Below, piece after piece: positions 54,416-64,000 of a stretch of 64,000 bases of DNA. The stretch spans positions 10,624,501 through 10,688,500 of the forward strand of contig CM076944.1 in the NCBI GenBank assembly GCA_039566865.1. Reading direction: 5' to 3'. This stretch comes from Aurelia coerulea. Lineage: Eukaryota; Cnidaria; Scyphozoa; Semaeostomeae; Ulmaridae. Both the position numbers and the translations under genes were made by a program. Below the pieces are notes generated by a model. The model was given only the letters and a program-made list of their open reading frames with translations. It did no database searches and had not been told where the DNA came from. Numbering within the stretch: the stretch's first letter is position 1; each line of letters opens with the position of its first letter.

Positions 54416-55499
54416 CTGAAAAGAGATCAAACAATTAATTTCATAACTTTCGAGCGTACAGTCGGTTGGTTGAAAAGCGAAATTGAAAACAGAGTTCATA
54501 TTTTTGCAGTGGGGTGGCGGGCTAAAAAAAGTACAGAAGATCTCCTTTTGTTTCTGTGCTAGGTTTTCTGCTCTTGTAAACGCTGTCTGTGTTGTTACGG
54601 CCTGACCAAAAATTAGCACTATTTCTAAAGTTTTCCCTGCTAAAACTTTCAGTCATTTTGAATCTAAATTTAGCAATGAACGTTGAGTGTGACTGGCTAA
54701 AGGTCCTTGACGCACGAATCCATCCTTCGATGTTTCCGTTGCTCGACAAGACCCCAAATCTCTTGTTAAGGTGAACTCTATTGAGTAAACACAATTGATA
54801 TTACAATCTTGGCCAAAATACTTGGGACAAATCATAAAATTGCACTACTTCGGTCTTTGATTACGTGCCCCCCGCTCCCCCCTTCTCAAAGTTGCTTGAA
54901 TCAACCGCCTTTCGACCTTCTCAACATTGAAGTAGGGGGAAGGGGGATTAGGAGACTCTAAACGTATGTTTTCTCCTCGATATTTTAGGAAACATCATGA
55001 AGACACTGAAATTTGCCTGCGTCCCAGCTTCTTTTGGCCAGGATTGTAGATAGGGGTTTCATCCTTTGTGCAGAAAAATAAGTCAACTTACACTGGCAGT
55101 ATCCTGAACAAGTACGCAAAACGAAACTCTCAAGGTTCATTATATTATTCTTTATATAATCTAATTATTTTAGTTTGTAGTTGGCTTGAATTAGTTGCTT
55201 TATATTTATATGCTTGTAATTATTGTATATAACCAACTTTAACAACTGTCCTTCAAAATCAATTAAGCCACAGGGAAAACCACGTATCATTTCAACAGGA
55301 AATATTTGGTTAAATTTCTAGCCATCATTACACCGCAGCAACTGAGAAAGGTTCTCATCTAATTACAAGTAACGCAAAGGAAAACACAACATTTACTTTC
55401 AATTCGCATTCCTTCAACTACATATACGATACATTTGTAATGATGCTAAAAACTCTAAACTATTTATTTCATTAGAAGAATACTAATCAAACAGTTCAT

Positions 55500-55661
55500 C
55501 AATAGAAAATAACACCAAAGATAGGAGATGAGGAAATTTGTACCAAGAAGCACAGTGATCCAATTACGAATCTTTACGGTTCTAAATGGATTCGATTAAA
55601 GAATACAATGCATTTGGTAAAAAAGTTCCTTGCTCCCATCTTTGGTGTTATTGACTATTGG
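55500..55661. mobile_element. TIR element, CAATA..AATAACACCAAAGAT ends
   Basis: Left AATAGAAAATAACACCAAAG and right CTTTGGTGTTATTGACTATT are imperfect inverted repeats of about 30 bp (ATAGGAG / CTCCCAT continue them). Short and non-coding. Confidence 0.75.
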
Positions 55662-56209
55662 TCTGCTAAAAACAGCATCGGTGTTTGCCAAACAGTAGGG
55701 TGGAAAAATAGGTCTTGAATATTGCTTCTAAAGGTGACTCCTTGGTTGTAAACTTGCTGTTTTCATAAAGAAAAACATAAATATACTCATTTTACTTCGC
55801 ACATAAAAATCGTCTTTGTTTGGGAAAGCAACTTAATTTCCTCAACTAAATCACAATGAAAATTAAATCCATGAATTTATCAATGACCCATTTTGCCCCA
55901 CTCTGCCCATTTTGTCCCACCTTACCCTATGGTTAAGAATATTTCGTCAATTTCGTCCCATTATAAGTCATTTGTAGCGAAAAGGTTGACTTAGGTGTTA
56001 GAATGTATTTGCTTAGTAAGGCACAAGGTTCTAGAGTTACGAGCAAATTTTTTTGACTCGTTTCGAAAATTCCCGAACATAGAACAGAATAAACCGAGCA
56101 TAGAAAAGAATAAATGCTTAACCAATGTAAGGTTTGCAACAGCAACCTAAACCATCTGCTTCAGGACAAAAGTATGCGACTGTGTTAAAGATGGCGTCAA
56201 GGAATATCT

Positions 56210-56285
56210 TACCATGATCCTTTGCGTTCCATGATCACTCAACCAATCAAATCAATCAAAATTCTTGCCGCAAAGAATCATGGTA
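56210..56285. repeat. 76-bp hairpin MITE, TACCATGATCCTTTGCG, copy 1
   Basis: Ends TACCATGATCCTTTGCG and CGCAAAGAATCATGGTA around CCAATCAAATCAATCAAA. A second copy with flanking similarity (GTCA-TTTAGCGCAA) lies at 56991-57065. Confidence 0.8.
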
Positions 56286-56990
56286 AAAACTTCCGTGACG
56301 CATTCTTTAGCGCAAACGTCAATGAAATCATAAATATGTCTTCCCGGCATGTAAATTATTAGCGTTTTGCATTGTTTGGTTCTTAGAAGCTTTATGTTGA
56401 AAATATACCATTTTGAAGCTGACAAACTTCTTTCAAAATTGTTTGGTCCTGTTGAACTTTTTCAAGAATGGCCTCTATACAATCTAAGAGTATTAGGCGC
56501 AAACTTGTGTAAAATTTTTTCTAAAATCATAATTTCCCTTTAGCAGCCTTTACTTCGAGAAGAGTAGTAAAGACTCAACAAAAACGACCAAAATCTGCGT
56601 TTCTTTTTGTTCTTGCTATCGATCTACTAAGACCAAAATTTGCAATTGTTCAAGATTCAGAGCCTTTGCTAGTTGCTAATAACTCTAAAACTGTATAACT
56701 GATATTGGTGACGTAGGTTTTCACGTTAAAGTTGCCCTCCCTACATCCTACAGCAAAATGACCTATAGCACGTTGAAATTTGCGTATACGTCACATTTCG
56801 GCAAACACCGATGCCTTTTGACTCATTCAGCATTTTCTAAAAATTCGTTATTTGTAGAAGATTTTCAATTGAAACTCTGTCGTCTTTTACGAAAATCAAA
56901 GTCAAAACAAGTATTACCCAAGAGCTTGGGATTTTTCATATCACTTGCGTCAAAAATTTATTACAGTGGTCAGAGGCAGATCAGATTTTG

Positions 56991-57065
56991 GCATGATTCT
57001 TTGCGTTTTATCATAACTGACCAATGAAATTAATCGACATTCCTGCAGACGCAAAGAATCAAGGT
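56991..57065. repeat. 75-bp hairpin MITE, copy 2
   Basis: GCATGATTCTTTGCG on the left and CGCAAAGAATCAAGGTA on the right, interior ACCAATGAAATTAATCGA like copy 1. A solitary CCATGATCCTTTGTGG at 57365 may be a third, broken end. Confidence 0.75.
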
Positions 57066-57165
57066 AAAACAAGCCTTGACACCATTTTAGCGCAATCGTT
57101 AAATTTTCTCGATTTTCCTAGTCTAAGTATCTATGAAAAGAACTTGACAACTCTTGAGTCTGACT

Positions 57166-57292
57166 TACACCCCATTCACACTAAAGGGACCTTCTAATTG
57201 GTCAATCTAACAAATCGAATGCATTTGATTGGTTTAAAAAGAAACCTGGAGTAGATAAAGCTGGTTTAACTGTGTCAGTGTGAAGACGGTAT
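57166..57292. mobile_element. Small TIR element, copy 2 (ATACC..TTCACACTG)
   Basis: Ends TACACCCCATTCACACT and AGTGTGAAGACGGTAT; the interior GAATGCATTTGATTGGTTTA and AAAGCTGGTTTAACTGTGTC match the 15891-16045 copy in the same orientation. Confidence 0.75.
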
Positions 57293-58761
57293 TGGACTGT
57301 AAGTCTGGAATAAGGGAGATAGGCAGACATTTTTTCCGAGTCCAACTTAACGACCCATAGCCGACCATGATCCTTTGTGGTTCCATAGTAGACTTACGTA
57401 TAATATGAAAGTCGTTTCTGGCCTAGGTTCTGTTTGTTTTGCTTTTCAATCGGCGCACTAAAAATTATGGTTAGGAGTGAGTCTTTCAGGAAACAAGATT
57501 TAACATGTTTTGCATTTCACGGAGCTTGAAATCAATAAGTAAGGTTAAGAAACCAGGATGCAATATGCAGTAATAATATTTTGGGTGGAACTGGGGAACA
57601 AAGGTTTTTTTACACTAACAGGAGCAAGGTAGCTAAAATAAAAATAGGTATCTGGTCCCAGTTACTTAACAACCACTTAGCAACGCTAAACAAAGCAAAA
57701 CTTGGGATGAAATGTACCCCTTATCTCCCCATATGTCCCCAAAATCGATATCATTTGGTGCCTTCATACTGTGGGCTGCCATTATTCAAATGCCTCATTT
57801 GCATGTGATCGACAGGGGACCAAGGAAGCCTTCTTGAACCAAGCTTCCTTCGCTTCCTAAAGATAGAAATCTATTTCGCTTCTATTTTGATCATACATCT
57901 TGAAGTGAAGGAGTTGTCAATTTTTGTTAAATACGGAATAATTTATTGCGAAAGAGACCGATTGCAGAGAACAAGTTTCTTGGGAAGCAACCTGCAGACA
58001 AAAAAGACAAAGAGCACTGAAAGAGCAATGGTATTATGGTAAAGAAAGGAGTGATCCGAATGTGTATAGGCCTAAATTCGTGTCCAACAAACAGGTGCAG
58101 TGCTAGCCTAATTTGCACAACACTCTACAAGCAGGAGGCAAGAGAAAAGCTGTTGGTCAGGTAACACCTTTATCAAGGAGCACAAAGAAAATGAAATTTG
58201 GAATTATGATGAAATGCTGCAAGAAAATATACTTGTCTGGTATCTTTGCAACATTTTAGAAATTTGTTGGAACCAATGATTGGAAGACGTGCAAATTGCA
58301 GTAATACCACAGTTCCCACTGCAGTTACAACTACAGGCCACAATCAATGAGAAGAAAAAAAGTGTATTATTTGGAACTTTCTCTTGTTCGCAGTGCCAGT
58401 GAAGAAAGCATAAATGCAACTCCAGATTTGATAATTTGTGAATCCCCAAAACAGTAATTGTATAAATGTTCAGACAGTTATATTGTTTAAATTGGAAAGG
58501 GCCAGATTATACCACAACCAATGACATCAAAAAGCTTCCCAGCAGTGAATGAGAAACGGTCTGAGTGCTATTGAAGAGGTTGTGCTGGGACACATGATGT
58601 TAAGGGCAGCTGAAGAAGTGAGAAAGACTCTATTGACAACAAAAGATGCTGTAATTGAGACTAATCAAGTGGCCATTGAAAGTACATGACAGTACAAGCG
58701 CACCATAAAAAGTGACCGATAATTTCAATAGTGCGAAGGAAGATTTTCAGTACTGCGGAGC

Positions 58762-59110
58762 AAAGGTTTCAAATCTTTCAAACAGATTGCAGAAATGGTT
58801 AATGCATCTTCTGCGTTTGATTTAATGGCATGAAAGGAACGTCGCACACTTTGCTATTGTGGCATTCAGCATTTTTCTGTTTTTACCTGCCTTGAGATTG
58901 TGACGTCATCAAATTGCTAGATCGTACACGACGTAAAAATGATGTAAGCGAAAAATGTCTGCTTACCATCGAACAATATGCTTTTCTTGAAGATTGTACC
59001 GTCCCTCTTTCAATAATGATAAAACGATGTAATTTTGAAAATAATCAAGACATCAAAATTTACAAAAATAAAGTACCTCAAGTTCCTTTCAAGCCATTAA
59101 ATCAAACGGA
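58762..59110. repeat. Diverged relic of the CATAGGGCTCAAATC family
   Basis: Retains TTTCAAATCTTTCAAA, TTTAATGGCATGAAAGGAAC at the left and AAGTTCCTTTCAAGCCATT at the right in inverted orientation; other parts have decayed. An ORF at 58914-59144 is a by-product. Confidence 0.55.
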
Positions 59111-59583
59111 AGAAACCCAAACTATTTGTGAAATCCGTTTTTAATAGTCTACGCCTATGGCATACTGTGGAGGATTATCACTGCCAGGACGGAAAAATTT
59201 CAGCACTGTGGTCACTGTGCAGTAATGTGGAGGTAAAATCTATGTACGATGGATTGATGAGAAATTCGACTTCCAAACGCTCTGCCTTGATGAAGCTCGT
59301 AGTTGGCTCAAAGTGCTTGTGCAAGTAAAAGTCATATTTCTTAGAAATCTGATGTCTTAGATTTCATCTCAACAGTACTGCACAGTGTTGCAACCCGCAC
59401 GATACTGGAAGTATCTTTCCGTTACACCGCACAAACTGACAAAGTCCAAAGTATGAACAGACTGAAGTGATCCCTCGACAGTATTAAATAATCTCGACAG
59501 TACGGAAATTACCCCTCTCCCTCCCGCCCCACCTCCACCATACTGAAATTACTCCCCAAATGCACTGTATTGAATAACCTGGT

Positions 59584-59838
59584 AGGCATTGAGTCATGGT
59601 AGATAGACCGCGTATACCCAAATTGCAAAAATCGCTGTGTCATGATGATAGCTGACGACAATCTGATTGGCTGTTATTCAAACTGCACACATGATATTGT
59701 AACCTCGCAATGGGCTAAGCGTAGCCGACATAGCCTCGTATTTGTGAAGTTGATGTCTGATCACATGACAACAGACTGATCACATGAAAGCAGACAGACC
59801 CCAAGCGGAGAATCGCTATTTACCATGACTCAATGCCT
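59584..59838. mobile_element. TIR element, AGGCATTGAGTCATGGTA ends
   Basis: Exact 18-bp inverted ends at 59584-59601 and 59821-59838, 255 bp in all, lying just downstream of the 851-residue gene. A duplicated TGATCACATGA motif is inside (about 59759 and 59778). Confidence 0.88.
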
Positions 59839-59959
59839 TTAACTATTTGAACTTTCGGTCCAATCTATTTCCTATCTTCTTCTTATAATCAACCATTTAA
59901 GGTCTTCCTGTAACTCTGACGACCCTGCATGTTGGGTTCTCAATCCATAAAAACATTGG

Positions 59960-59965
59960 TTTATT
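59960..59965 (-). terminator. AATAAA overlapping the stop of the 851-residue gene
   Basis: The minus-strand sequence at the end of the ORF is AAATAATAAACC, so the stop TAA shares two bases with an AATAAA. If used, the 3' UTR would be only about 10-30 nt. A second signal further on cannot be excluded. Confidence 0.45.
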
Positions 59966-62519
59966 ATTTCTCAATTGCATTAACATCTTCCTTGGTCTCC
60001 TTACAGCTGTTATAAACAACCCCTTTGGCCGGAACAATCTGCACGTGGTTTGCGGGACTGTCGGGCATCTTCTTATGCAGAAGAGTTTTAACTTCAACCG
60101 TACTTCCATCATCTGAGACATAGCTTCCGGCTCTCGATGTAGCCTCAGCCCGATCTATCGGCTGAAAAACTTGCACATCGGGATCAGCCTTTGAGTTTCT
60201 CTGCAGAGTGTGGCACTGAAATAAAAGTTTGTCGAGAGTGTTTTCTAGATCAACGAGCTCTTTGCTTCGTCTTCCCGTTTCTGGGTAGCTTTTGAATTCG
60301 CTTCGTCGGACAGCCCTAGGTGATGCAGGACTTTTCAAGGGTTGCTTGGAGCCGAGAGCACGTTTCAATTCCGTCAACTCTGTTGTCTGCAAATTAATCA
60401 ACTTCTTTTGCTCCCTTAATTGCAAGTCTTGAAATTCTAAGACTTTTGTCAACTTTGCAAATTTTTGTCTTGAAGATATGATTTCAGTAATAATCTCTCC
60501 CAACGCACCAGAAACCGCTGTTTCAAAAGTTTCATGTTGAATTGGCAGCAACCCAAGCAATGAGTCTGCAATTGGGTCCATTTCTGCTGCTCTCCCTTCT
60601 TGAGTACCCAAGTAGATTACTGAGGAGCTTGGTGTTAGCGTGGGGGAATCAGATATCTCGTAGTCCCATTCTAAGTTGAAAGGTGTAGCATCAACATGAA
60701 TTTCCTGTGCAGTTGATATGGTGTCTTCGTCCACTGGGGGTGGAGGGATGAAAAAATCGATATCGAGACTTGAGAATCTGATGAATCTGTCATGATCTGA
60801 GAGGCTGTTTGAATTAGGTCCTAATTTGGGAGGCACTGCAGATGCAGGACGCTGCACTTCCTCCGCTGCATAATTTTTATCATTGTGAAGGGCTATTTCA
60901 GCCTCGTTTACACTTGTAACATCTCTAACGGGTGAAGTTTCTGTGCTCGATGTTGCTTTCCATTGTGGCAAATAAGACAGCCAAGGATCGACTTTCTCTT
61001 CAGCACGAGGCGACTTGCCTCTCATTGGTGTTGCATTCCGTTTTGAATCCGAGGTTATCATGTAATGCCCTTCGTGTGATACCACAACATCATCGACAAT
61101 TGCTACCTCCCTTTGTGATACTTGGCTTTGAGCGCTCGTAGGCCTTGATATGGTATTGGAAACAGAGTCACGCCGTTCAAGGAACTCTGTTGGTGTAAGA
61201 GTACGGATATTCAAATCAATAGGGGTATCTTTTCGCTTGGTTGTCAGATCTTCCTGCTTTTTCGCACAGTCATGAATATGATCAAGAATTGATCTTTTAC
61301 CGTCTCTTTGGTCAATTAAACCGGCTAGGCTTGTTGTTTCATTTGTAGGGGAGTTATTTAGACCATTTATCGGTGAAACAGCCACGGGCGAAATTGGCAG
61401 GTTGTCCGGAAATGTGACGGGAACTCGTCTCGGTGTATATGCGTTGCAAACTTCTGCGAGGGAGCTTGGGGAATCAGGGCTTTGTGAAGATTGATTTAGG
61501 GAGACAGTAGTATCATCTGTAGATGTTTTATCAACACATGACCTTGCTTGAATATTTAACTGTGAAGCCAAGCAGCTGGATGGCTGTATAGAAACTTTTG
61601 ACAACGCAGCTTGTTTTAAATTATCACCTGAGACTTCCTTAGGCGTTGGCATAGTAAGATTCTCTCGTTTAACATCCTCAGAACGGGATTCCTTATTCTC
61701 GATTATATGACTCTCAGAGTCATTGCAAACTGTCAAATTGTCTATACTGTTAGTTATGGTCTCATCTCCAATACTGTAGTAACTATCCCTACAAGGATTG
61801 CGCTCGGCACATTTCTCTTCATTATTCATGTTTGTGGTTTTTGTTGTTTTCTGAATTGAAAACCGATCATTTGTGTTGGCAAATTTTTCCCCATAATCTC
61901 CAAACATTTGACCTGCTATCCTGTCAAGCTCTTGATCTCGCTTTTCCGTATGATCGCTACCACTTGAGCTATCCGAATAAAAGTTAGAACTCTCGACCGA
62001 CCTTGCATCAGAAAACATACTATCAATCTCTTCATCCCGAATTCGCTCTTCTGACCGACTGAGATGCGGGCTTTGCAAGAACTGTTGAAGTGAGATTTGA
62101 CCATCTTGAAACTGTGACAAAATGTCATCGTCAAACAAACTCCCTTCATCAGCACTAGTAATGCTCACAGTATCATCAATATCCAGTGAATCTACAATCT
62201 TATCGATATTGCCTACATCAAACGAAACTCGTCTTTCTTCTCCGGGTGAGCCAGTGCTCGATGCAAAGGAGTTTCGCCCGGTCGAAAACGCTTCGCTACA
62301 CAAATCACTTTGTTTCGTCTGACCACTGCTGTTGGGCGTAACGGATCGAACTCCATTGCTTGCCTCTTGACTTGCTTCTCCTTTCAAATTGCGTTGATTG
62401 AGATAAGATAATTTATCGGAGCTTTCATCTTCGGTACAAGATTCATCTTCGCTGGCACTATGCAGGCCTTTCCTGTCCCTTCGTTTCTTCTTGCTTAGTT
62501 TCTTGAAGAGACCTACCAT
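59964..62519 (-). CDS. Single-exon 851-residue disordered coiled-coil protein, unrecognised
   Basis: The ATG at 62519 (CACGATGG context) has an in-frame TAA 12 bases upstream; the stop is at 59964. A basic cluster lies at residues 6-18 (KKLSKKKRRDRKG). Most of residues 20-650 is Ser/Thr/Asp/Glu-rich and probably disordered, with an acidic segment near 120-200 (SLFDDDILSQFQ, FSDARSVESSNF) and a proline run IPPPP at 591-595. A predicted helix and coiled coil span about 661-722 (LTKVLEFQDLQLREQKKLIN); a shorter one spans about 750-776 (ELVDLENTLDKLLFQCHTL). There is no signal peptide, membrane segment or enzyme motif. It looks like a scaffold or cytoskeletal adaptor, but I do not recognise the family and give no function. 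It lies on the same strand as KIF5, 5.5 kb upstream of the first visible KIF5 exon. Long open frame and smooth composition make it a real gene. Confidence 0.85.
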   Translation of the reverse strand: MVGLFKKLSKKKRRDRKGLHSASEDESCTEDESSDKLSYLNQRNLKGEASQEASNGVRSVTPNSSGQTKQSDLCSEAFSTGRNSFASSTGSPGEERRVSFDVGNIDKIVDSLDIDDTVSITSADEGSLFDDDILSQFQDGQISLQQFLQSPHLSRSEERIRDEEIDSMFSDARSVESSNFYSDSSSGSDHTEKRDQELDRIAGQMFGDYGEKFANTNDRFSIQKTTKTTNMNNEEKCAERNPCRDSYYSIGDETITNSIDNLTVCNDSESHIIENKESRSEDVKRENLTMPTPKEVSGDNLKQAALSKVSIQPSSCLASQLNIQARSCVDKTSTDDTTVSLNQSSQSPDSPSSLAEVCNAYTPRRVPVTFPDNLPISPVAVSPINGLNNSPTNETTSLAGLIDQRDGKRSILDHIHDCAKKQEDLTTKRKDTPIDLNIRTLTPTEFLERRDSVSNTISRPTSAQSQVSQREVAIVDDVVVSHEGHYMITSDSKRNATPMRGKSPRAEEKVDPWLSYLPQWKATSSTETSPVRDVTSVNEAEIALHNDKNYAAEEVQRPASAVPPKLGPNSNSLSDHDRFIRFSSLDIDFFIPPPPVDEDTISTAQEIHVDATPFNLEWDYEISDSPTLTPSSSVIYLGTQEGRAAEMDPIADSLLGLLPIQHETFETAVSGALGEIITEIISSRQKFAKLTKVLEFQDLQLREQKKLINLQTTELTELKRALGSKQPLKSPASPRAVRRSEFKSYPETGRRSKELVDLENTLDKLLFQCHTLQRNSKADPDVQVFQPIDRAEATSRAGSYVSDDGSTVEVKTLLHKKMPDSPANHVQIVPAKGVVYNSCKETKEDVNAIEK

Positions 62520-63141
62520 CGTGTTGAATTAACTGGTAAACAGGTAGTGCACAAAGTCGAATAACACTTGCAGAACTCTCGATCCGATGATCTTATGCAT
62601 TATTAATCGGTACACTTTAAAGGACATATGTTTTATTCTTGACAGAAGAAAACCACGCAAGATGCTCCCAACTGTTGTTGCCTGGTTGACTGACGTGTGA
62701 AGTAATTCGCTTGAAGGTGGGCGACAGCTCTAATCTACATTATCAAAACTCTATTCCAAACAATTTCTCATGATAGTTGTTATGGCACAGTGACTTGCAG
62801 CAAGCTTCTAAATTTACCCAAATAATTTTTCAAAATATAAATAAACAAACTTCAAAATTGGCGTTTCTGCGAATATCCGTTTGAATACGAAAAACATATG
62901 TGGTTTGTCTCGTGCATCTATCTACCTTCAAGGAAGCATTTCAGACATGACATCATCGTGAACTTTATGCGGAGAAATGTATATATAACTAAGTAACTTC
63001 CCTTGTGGTTGATCTAAACTAGAAAGAAGAATAGAACAAAAGACTACACAGCATGCAGAAATATGGTCTGACCTCAGAAAAATAGCATACTAAATACTGA
63101 GTGAGTGGAAACAACACAATCCCCAATTGAAGGGCAATTTT

Positions 63142-63470
63142 AGACTTATCATGATGAGCCCCTTGTATCCCTGTGCTTTTTTATTTCAAGATGGCGCTTC
63201 GGTCAACCGAGATTTAGGCTCAAATTTAGGCCTATTTAGGCCCAAATACTAAGCTCCCTAGAGTACCAATCAGATTGCAAGATTTGGCAAAGAACAATAA
63301 GTTTCGATTTGAAGCAAGTTGCTGCGGCAGGTACTTGAATATTTCTTTGGTATGTTTTGGTCTTAAAATTCGTTCAATCCAGATTCGATCAGCTTTTCAA
63401 CTGTTTCATTATGAGTCCCTGTTGAGCAAGGTTTACTGCAGGGATACAAGGGACTCATCGTCATAAGTCT
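63142..63470. mobile_element. TIR element, AGACTTATCATGATGAG ends
   Basis: 32-bp inverted ends with three differences: AGACTTATCATGATGAGCCC at 63142 and GGGACTCATCGTCATAAGTCT at 63450-63470; CTTGTATCCCTG / CAGGGATACAAG complete them. Flanking TA on both sides. Non-coding. Confidence 0.88.
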
Positions 63471-63962
63471 AGGGCCATTTCTCCTTGGATGTCATGACGA
63501 TAAAATTGGAAAATATTTTATTCAATAGTGAACATGTTGAAATCCAGTTTAAATTTACCCTGGCTGAAATCTGCCACTCCGTTCTGAAATTATGAAGGAC
63601 TTTCTCAAGAAATCTCCTTCAAGAAGCCTTCAAAATTTTCCTAAAATCGTTCCTAAAAACGTTTTCTGTTGACGTAGGTCAGTTACCCAAATATGCTTCG
63701 GCATGTGTCAAAGCCTATTGTTTTGTACGGCTTTTTCTATAAAAGAATTATGAATACAAGTTGGAGTTTGATAGGCTAGCTTCAACCAACGCACATGTTT
63801 ACGAGATTCTGGCAAGTGCATTTGTAGAACATGATAAAGGTAAAGAAAGCCCTTCTGAAAGCAAAAAATTCTCCTCTTCCTGCTATTTGAATAGGTCAGA
63901 ATATTCTTGAATGAAAGAAACTCAATTTTCTTGCAATTCCTCTTTAGAAATGCTGACATGTA

Positions 63963-64000
63963 CCGGGTGTCTCAGAAAAAAGTACCCCCTTTTGACTGGA
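63963..64000. mobile_element. Left end of a GTGTCCC-family element, cut by window edge
   Basis: TA then CCGGGTGTCTCAGAAAAAAG TACCCCC, nearly identical to the left end at 53017. Only 38 bp are inside the window. Confidence 0.75.

Larger units (their letters stand above)
54416..59959 (-). other. Between the 851-residue gene and the first KIF5 exon seen
   Basis: No KIF5 motor or proximal stalk exon recognised. Holds the duplicated flank 54693-54765, TIR elements 55500-55661, 56210-56285, 56991-57065, 57166-57292 and 59584-59838, and the relic 58762-59110. A possible 12-nt spliceable island near 55093-55104 (TTGTTCAG before, GTAAGT after) cannot be supported by homology. Confidence 0.55.
62520..64000. 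other. Upstream of the 851-residue gene; window edge
   Basis: 62520-63140 is the presumed 5' UTR/promoter region: AT-rich, no clear TATA or CpG island recognised. Then the TIR element 63142-63470, a segment at about 63665-63735 homologous to the interior of the 24073-24259 element, and a cut-off fold-back element from 63963. Confidence 0.5.

Noticed and set aside
55093..55104. Possible 12-nt KIF5 microexon between TTGTTCAG and GTAAGT
   Set aside because: Codes only four residues that do not match the kinesin stalk; splice-like words of this length occur by chance.
1..64000. CRISPR arrays, operons, rRNA or canonical tRNA genes
   Set aside because: None present: tandem arrays here lack unique spacers between identical repeats, and the only tRNA-like sequence is the SINE head near 49380.

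Overview
The window is animal nuclear DNA, AT-rich, intron-dominated and packed with repeats. Split exons with GT/AG borders, AATAAA signals, LINE remnants and many inverted-repeat elements rule out a prokaryote. The tail sequence of the main gene, the LINE fragments and the abundance of TA-flanked palindromic elements fit an anthozoan cnidarian, probably a stony coral or relative. That taxonomic call is inference; no species is claimed.

One gene dominates. Fourteen minus-strand exons between 54415 and 8081 join in consistent phase into the distal coiled-coil stalk and tail of conventional kinesin-1 heavy chain (KIF5 family), including the autoinhibitory IAK motif. The motor-domain exons are not in the window and are presumed to lie beyond position 64000. 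The true last exon was not found below 8081. Introns range from 212 bp to about 12 kb and hold nearly all the repeats.

Two further genes appear complete. An intronless plus-strand gene at 21297-21716 encodes a GPI-anchored Ly6/uPAR-like protein and sits inside a KIF5 intron. A single-exon minus-strand ORF at 59964-62519 encodes an 851-residue, largely disordered protein with a C-terminal coiled coil. If the KIF5 motor lies past the right edge, this second gene is also intronic, on the same strand as its host. A weaker pair of divergent exon-like ORFs lies at 28178-28561.

The rest is accessory DNA. (a) A family of TA-flanked fold-back elements has ends like CGGGTGTCCCAAAA (11533, 36280, 42857, 45050, 53017 and one cut off at 63963). 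(b) TIR elements of several other families occur, including one with CAGTAAA..CCCGCG ends that contains a 3.9 kb double palindrome. (c) LINE 3' fragments at 8616-9207, 11767-13218 and about 17178-17605; the first two have clear target duplications. (d) Three longer satellite-like tandem arrays lie at 33536, 48208 and 49940, plus a 33-bp array at 424. (e) A tRNA-like SINE lies near 49300. (f) A 1.1 kb palindrome at 29253-30370 carries, in each arm, a complete hammerhead ribozyme of the minimal-stem-III kind known from Penelope-like retroelements. This last structure is the most notable item in the window.
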